A stretch of 64,000 nucleotides of DNA from the NCBI GenBank assembly GCA_902800495.1, contig CADCET010000001.1:57260-121259 (forward strand). The letters run 5' to 3'. The notes under the pieces were generated by a model. The model worked only from the letters and a program-made list of their open reading frames with translations, ran no database searches and was not told the DNA's origin. The position numbers were made by a program, and so were the translations under genes. This DNA comes from an uncultured Prevotellaceae bacterium. GTDB taxonomy: Bacteria > Bacteroidota > Bacteroidia > Bacteroidales > Bacteroidaceae. Position 1 is the stretch's first letter; the number at the start of each line of letters is the position of its first letter. Below are positions 60,639 through 64,000 of this stretch, piece by piece.

Positions 60639-62519
60639 ATGAGAAGATTTACGCTTCTGACTTTGCTACTGACAGCCATATTGAGCGTCTGCGCCGAAAA
60701 CAACAGCCGTCCCATGCTCGCTCAGGGTAAGATGTGGTGCTATATCTATCATCACATTGAGGACGCGGCGACCGGTCATGAAGACAGCCAGTGGATGGTG
60801 TGCTATACCCTGCAGGGCGACACCGTCATCGATGGGCGGCAATACATGAAGATGTACCGCCAAGAGTACCGCCACTCCTCTCAAAGTCGCTACTACGGTG
60901 CCTTTCGCGAGGACGAGGAGGGGCGTGTGTGGCAGTACGACTACCTGGGTGACAAGAAGGACTTCATGCTGCTTGACTTTAGTCTGCACTTCGACTACAA
61001 CAGCTTTGCCGAAGCCACTCCGATTGTGGAAAGCATCAAGGTGTATGACCAGTTGTATAACCGCTACCGTTACCAGAACGTCCGCCCTGACGGTAGTCTC
61101 TATATTTTGGGCTTTACTGGCGTTGAGGGCGTTGGCTTTGCCGGCAAGGGGCTGATACACTACCTGTTTGAAGACGAACCAGACTGCTATTGCGACTACG
61201 AGTCGTTTGAATACGTAATGGGAGGTGGTGTCTATTTCTCAGCCTCCGACTTCAACGCTCCTAAGTATGTACAGCTAACGCAGGAGGAGCGCCAGTTTGT
61301 GGAGCAGAACAACGACTTCGCCTTTCGCCTGATGCGCGAGGCCCGGAAGGAGGACAGCCAGATTCTCTCGCCGCTGAGCATCACCTATGCCCTCGGCATG
61401 CTCAACAACGGGGCGGCAGGCAAGACGCAGCAGGAAATCAACGACGTGCTCGGCTTCGGCGAGGCCGGGGCTGACGCCATCAACCAGTTCTGCCGCAAGC
61501 TGCTGACCGAGGCGCCGACGCTCGACCAGACGACGAAGGTGTCGATAGCCAACACCATCTACGTGAACAGCCATTGGGACTTCCGGTTGCAGGAGCCGTT
61601 TGTGGAGAAAGCACAGCAGTATTACGACGCCACTCCCGAGAGCCGCGACTTCTACGACGGCAAGACAATGGGCGTCATCAACCAGTGGGCCAGCGACCAT
61701 ACGGCGGGCTTGATTAAGGAAATACTGACGAATGACGAGTTCAATGAGGACGCCGTCAGCTACCTGCTCAATGCGCTCTACTTCAAGGGCAAGTGGGCTT
61801 CACCGTTCAAGAAGGAGAACACCCGTGAGGAACCCTTCAACGGCGGCAAGAGCGTGCCGATGATGCGCAAGACGGGCCAGTACGAATATACGGCGAACGA
61901 TCTCTACCAGGCCATCAAGCTGCCCTACGGCAACAAGGCCTACCAGATGACCATCTTCCTGCCGTGCCAGGGAAAGAGCATCGCCGACGTGCTCAGCCAG
62001 TTGGACGGCAAGAGCTGGCTGTTCCCTGGCAGCTCGTATGATGTAAGCCTGAAGCTGCCCCGCATAGAGACCGACACCAAAGTTAACCTGAAGCCCATTA
62101 TGTCGGCACTGGGCATGCCTACGGCTTTCGATCTGAATTACGCAGAGTTCCCCTACTTCTGCAACTACTCCGTCTACATCGAAATGATGCAGCAGGTGGC
62201 CAAGATTAAGCTTGACGAGGAGGGCACGGAAGCCGCTGCCGTCACCATCATCGGGGAGGCAACTACGGGAATGCCGCGAACAGCCGAGTTCCACGCTACG
62301 CGCCCGTTCCTATATATTATTAGCGAGCAGTCCACGGGTGCCATCTTCTTCATCGGCCAGTACATGGGCGATGGAACAACCGGCGTAGGCGACACTCCGC
62401 GTCTGAATAATAAAGGACAAATGATGAATGATAGAGTCTACAACCTGAACGGCCAGCAGCTGCAGGCACCCCCTGCTCACGGGCTGTACATCTATGGAGG
62501 CAGGAAGATTGTGAAGTAA
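60639..62519 (+). CDS. Secreted serpin with an extra N-terminal domain
   Basis: 626 residues. A signal peptide (ending SVCA) is followed by about 190 residues of unassigned sequence with Tyr-rich beta character. A complete serpin fold comes next (from about 225): SPLSITYALGMLNNGAAGKT, VNALYFKGKW-like NALYFKGKWASPF, hinge EEGTEAAAVTI, reactive loop TTGMPRTAEF and the final FHATRPFLYII. The Ala-rich hinge suggests an inhibitory serpin; a candidate cleavage residue is Met or Arg in GMPRTA. The C-terminus (YNLNGQQL...GLYIYGGRKIVK) is the short tail also hinted at in the C10 peptidase. It probably blocks extracellular serine or cysteine proteases. Confidence 0.9.
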   Translation: MRRFTLLTLLLTAILSVCAENNSRPMLAQGKMWCYIYHHIEDAATGHEDSQWMVCYTLQGDTVIDGRQYMKMYRQEYRHSSQSRYYGAFREDEEGRVWQYDYLGDKKDFMLLDFSLHFDYNSFAEATPIVESIKVYDQLYNRYRYQNVRPDGSLYILGFTGVEGVGFAGKGLIHYLFEDEPDCYCDYESFEYVMGGGVYFSASDFNAPKYVQLTQEERQFVEQNNDFAFRLMREARKEDSQILSPLSITYALGMLNNGAAGKTQQEINDVLGFGEAGADAINQFCRKLLTEAPTLDQTTKVSIANTIYVNSHWDFRLQEPFVEKAQQYYDATPESRDFYDGKTMGVINQWASDHTAGLIKEILTNDEFNEDAVSYLLNALYFKGKWASPFKKENTREEPFNGGKSVPMMRKTGQYEYTANDLYQAIKLPYGNKAYQMTIFLPCQGKSIADVLSQLDGKSWLFPGSSYDVSLKLPRIETDTKVNLKPIMSALGMPTAFDLNYAEFPYFCNYSVYIEMMQQVAKIKLDEEGTEAAAVTIIGEATTGMPRTAEFHATRPFLYIISEQSTGAIFFIGQYMGDGTTGVGDTPRLNNKGQMMNDRVYNLNGQQLQAPPAHGLYIYGGRKIVK

Positions 62520-62554
62520 TCTTTGACATCGTGGCACAGAAATAAGAGGGAAAA

Positions 62555-62586
62555 TTTGGAACTTTCACTCCTTTTCTTTATCTTTG
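62555..62586 (+). promoter_or_regulatory. Promoter of the small ORF at 62605
   Basis: TTTG at 62555-62558 and TATCTTTG at 62579-62586, 20 nt apart. Confidence 0.7.
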
Positions 62587-62604
62587 CACCCAAAAGATGC
62601 AAAC

Positions 62605-62877
62605 ATGATGAAAGAGAGCAAACCATACCCACAGTTTGAAGAGGAAGACGGCGGTGAGTACCAGTCGTCCGGCAGCTGCCTGACGGCTCAGGAACCGGCT
62701 GTTGCCTTAGCAGAAGAACCCGAAGTGCAGGTTATTCCTGACGATGTTGACTATGCCCACATCGTGAATGGCATCCTTCAGGTGACTCCTGACATTGAGG
62801 AGGAGATAGCCGCAGTGGATTATGGCGAGAGGGTATCGATGGGTGAATTCAAAACCATGTTTGCACGATGGCTCTAA
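62605..62877 (+). CDS. Small acidic protein of unknown function
   Basis: 90 residues from the ATG at 62605 (MMKESKPYPQFEEEDGGEY); the upstream TTG at 62584 overlaps the -7 box. Acidic and Pro-rich at first; the C-terminal part IEEEIAAVDYGERVSMGEFKTMFARWL resembles the regulatory tail of some antitoxin-like proteins, but this is only an impression. It has its own promoter. A second short, apparently frameshifted frame follows at 63008. Confidence 0.65.
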   Translation: MMKESKPYPQFEEEDGGEYQSSGSCLTAQEPAVALAEEPEVQVIPDDVDYAHIVNGILQVTPDIEEEIAAVDYGERVSMGEFKTMFARWL

Positions 62878-63007
62878 CCATTGAGTTCAGTCGGCGAAGT
62901 ACCTCACAACTCCCGACGACTGACGGTACTCAGTATCTGTTCGTCGGCTCGTAAGCCGCTGAAGCTTTACGTAAAGCAATAGCACCCCTAAATCATATTT
63001 CTGTGTC

Positions 63008-63216
63008 ATGACTGATGAGGACATAAGAAACAGAAATATGAAAATGCCTAAATATGAGTGCACGCCGGCGCTCGGCTCTGCCGCTTCGCTCTGCGAAGAC
63101 CCTTCTGTGTTGCAAGAGAAAGATTGACATCGTAAAAGCAGAGGACATTCAGACGGATTACTTCAATTGTCATGAGGACGTTATCGACAGATTGCGGAGG
63201 AGAGTAGACGGGGTGG
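63008..63216 (+). pseudogene. Possible frameshifted small gene
   Basis: An ATG at 63008 opens a 39-codon frame (MTDEDIRNRNMKMPKYE... to VLQEKD) that stops at 63127. The next frame continues smoothly with DIVKAEDIQTDYFNCHEDVIDRLRRRVDG up to the edge of repeat copy C. A single-base shift around 63115-63125 would join them into one protein of about 65 residues. No family is recognised. Part could be chance. Confidence 0.35.
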
Positions 63217-63217
63217 C

Positions 63218-63580
63218 TGACACCTGGCGCACCTGGCACTTAATACGTTGATTATCAGTGTGTAATGATCAGATGCTGGTCGCACCATTGGCCGCACCAT
63301 TGGCCGCACCTATGAGTCACACCTAGGTTTTCCTAGGTTTTTTCCTATTGACCAGAGGCCGTGAAACATTTCTAAACGGCCGTTATTATTTTATGGGAGG
63401 CTTATATTTTTTCACGAGACGCCCATTTTTTTTCAGGCCCGATCGTGAAACATTTCCCGATCTTCCATCTTCGGGAATAAACTTAGGTGCGACCTGTAGG
63501 TGCGACCACAGGTGCGACCTCTTCCAATAAGAACGATGCTGATAATCAGTAGGTTAAGTGTCAGGTGAGTCAGGTGTCAC
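63218..63580. repeat. Long palindromic repeat, copy C
   Basis: Inverted relative to copy A. Arms 63218-63258 (TGACACCTGGCGCACCTGG...) and 63539-63580 (...TCAGGTGAGTCAGGTGTCA) mirror each other, with GGTCGCACC/GGCCGCACC units on the left and three GGTGCGACC units on the right, around a core with TGAAACATTTCTAAACGG. Homology to the copy A flank continues to 63903, interrupted by the insertion at 63602-63695. Nothing resembling a full gene is seen from 63217 to 64000. Confidence 0.85.
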
Positions 63581-63601
63581 CACGAAGTTTTTAAGAGATT
63601 A

Positions 63602-63695
63602 AACCCAACTCGGTCATTAGATTTTATGTCAGAGTAGTATTTGTTTTGAGCAGACAGAAAAAAGAACTAATTCGTTCTAATGACCGATTTGGGTT
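63602..63695. mobile_element. MITE-like insertion within repeat copy C
   Basis: A 94-bp block bounded by 20-bp inverted ends (AACCCAACTCGGTCATTAGA and TCTAATGACCGATTTGGGTT, one mismatch). The corresponding place in copy A (about 10396-10400, between GTACATTT and CTCTTAAAA) lacks it. There is no coding capacity. Confidence 0.75.
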
Positions 63696-63799
63696 AAATG
63701 TACCCCTACGCTGAACTGCAGGATTTGAGCTATGAGCGTTGAAAGGCATTGACAGTCAGCAAGTTCGTGTTTTAGGATTCTTCCAGACCGTCTCGAAGT

Positions 63800-63831
63800 C
63801 TTGTGCCGGTCGTCACGAATGTGTAACTTTG
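63800..63831 (+). promoter_or_regulatory. Repeat-borne promoter, copy C
   Basis: CTTG at 63800-63803 and TAACTTTG at 63824-63831, 20 nt apart, reading outward to the end of the window. Same element as 10263-10294. Confidence 0.5.
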
Positions 63832-63843
63832 CACCGCAATTCC

Positions 63844-63903
63844 GGACAGAGTGAGTCGTCGCGTTAAACCTTATAAGAGGTTGTTTATGCGCACCGTCTG
63901 TCC
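63844..63903 (+). ncRNA. Candidate 60-nt structured RNA (copy in repeat C)
   Basis: GGACAGA (63844-63850) pairs with TCTGTCC (63897-63903) around an inner AACCT-AGGTT stem, 12 bp after the -7 box. Same length and layout as 10190-10249. No clear terminator follows; the last 97 bp of the window are AT-rich and show nothing else. Confidence 0.4.
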
Positions 63904-64000
63904 TAGGGTGTTAAGTTAATCTCTTGTTTTTTGTGTTAAAAATCGAAAGAAATATTTAACCATATTTTTTACATTTCTTAGTATAATAATAGTTGCAAAA

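Overview
The window looks like chromosome of a member of the Bacteroidales, most likely the Prevotellaceae. The reasons are paired SusC/SusD outer-membrane import genes, Bacteroidetes-type promoters (-33 TTTG and -7 TAnnTTTG about 20 nt apart) before most transcription units, few Shine-Dalgarno sites, C10 (streptopain-like) protease and serpin genes, and families typical of the order (DUF4834, DUF3098, DUF4302, DUF3857, BT_3928-like). The genus is an inference. No tRNA, rRNA or CRISPR array was recognised.

Layout. 1-1.3 kb: an AAA ATPase. 1.3-8.9 kb (minus): SusC, SusD, a zinc metallohydrolase lipoprotein and a DUF4302 lipoprotein, ending in a terminator. 8.9-11.1 kb: about 2 kb carrying a tyrosine recombinase, a long palindromic repeat and one clear promoter, bounded by about 105-bp near-identical inverted repeats that cover the leaders and first codons of two divergent susC genes. 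11.1-18.2 kb (plus): the second SusC/SusD operon with two surface lipoproteins, then a C10 protease and a neighbour of unknown function. 20-34 kb: housekeeping genes (tadA, birA, pyrH, pssA, psd, dnaE, trxA, tsaE, folE, tpiA and others). 34-39 kb: PAP2 phosphatase and a PI-PLC-like lipoprotein among AT-rich repeats. 39-48 kb: CCA nucleotidyltransferase, an RND efflux operon and lpxA. 48-55 kb: radical SAM protein, then ftsX-DUF3098-uppP-truB-queA-folK and a GH28 enzyme. 55-64 kb: DUF3857 protein, rpsO, typA, a serpin, small ORFs and another long repeat copy.

The main finding is the 8.8-11.1 kb region. It reads as a recombinase-encoding promoter switch between two complete SusC/SusD systems. 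The only good outward promoter (10937-10968) now faces the right operon; none is visible facing the left one. Inversion between the leader repeats would swap which operon is transcribed and barely alter either protein. Phase-variable SusC/SusD loci and tyrosine invertases are known in Bacteroides; this two-operon layout with the recombinase inside the segment deserves testing.

The second theme is repeats. At least seven dispersed families are present. Several copies sit in frame inside core genes (dnaE, cca, pssA twice, tsaE, the signal peptides of the efflux outer-membrane gene and of a SPOR protein), resembling the palindromic elements known to insert into Rickettsia proteins. A long palindrome with a 21-bp-unit core occurs three times (plus a fourth partial core). 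Two copies carry a promoter and a conserved 60-nt foldable sequence, and one has been interrupted by a MITE-like insertion whose empty site is visible in another copy.
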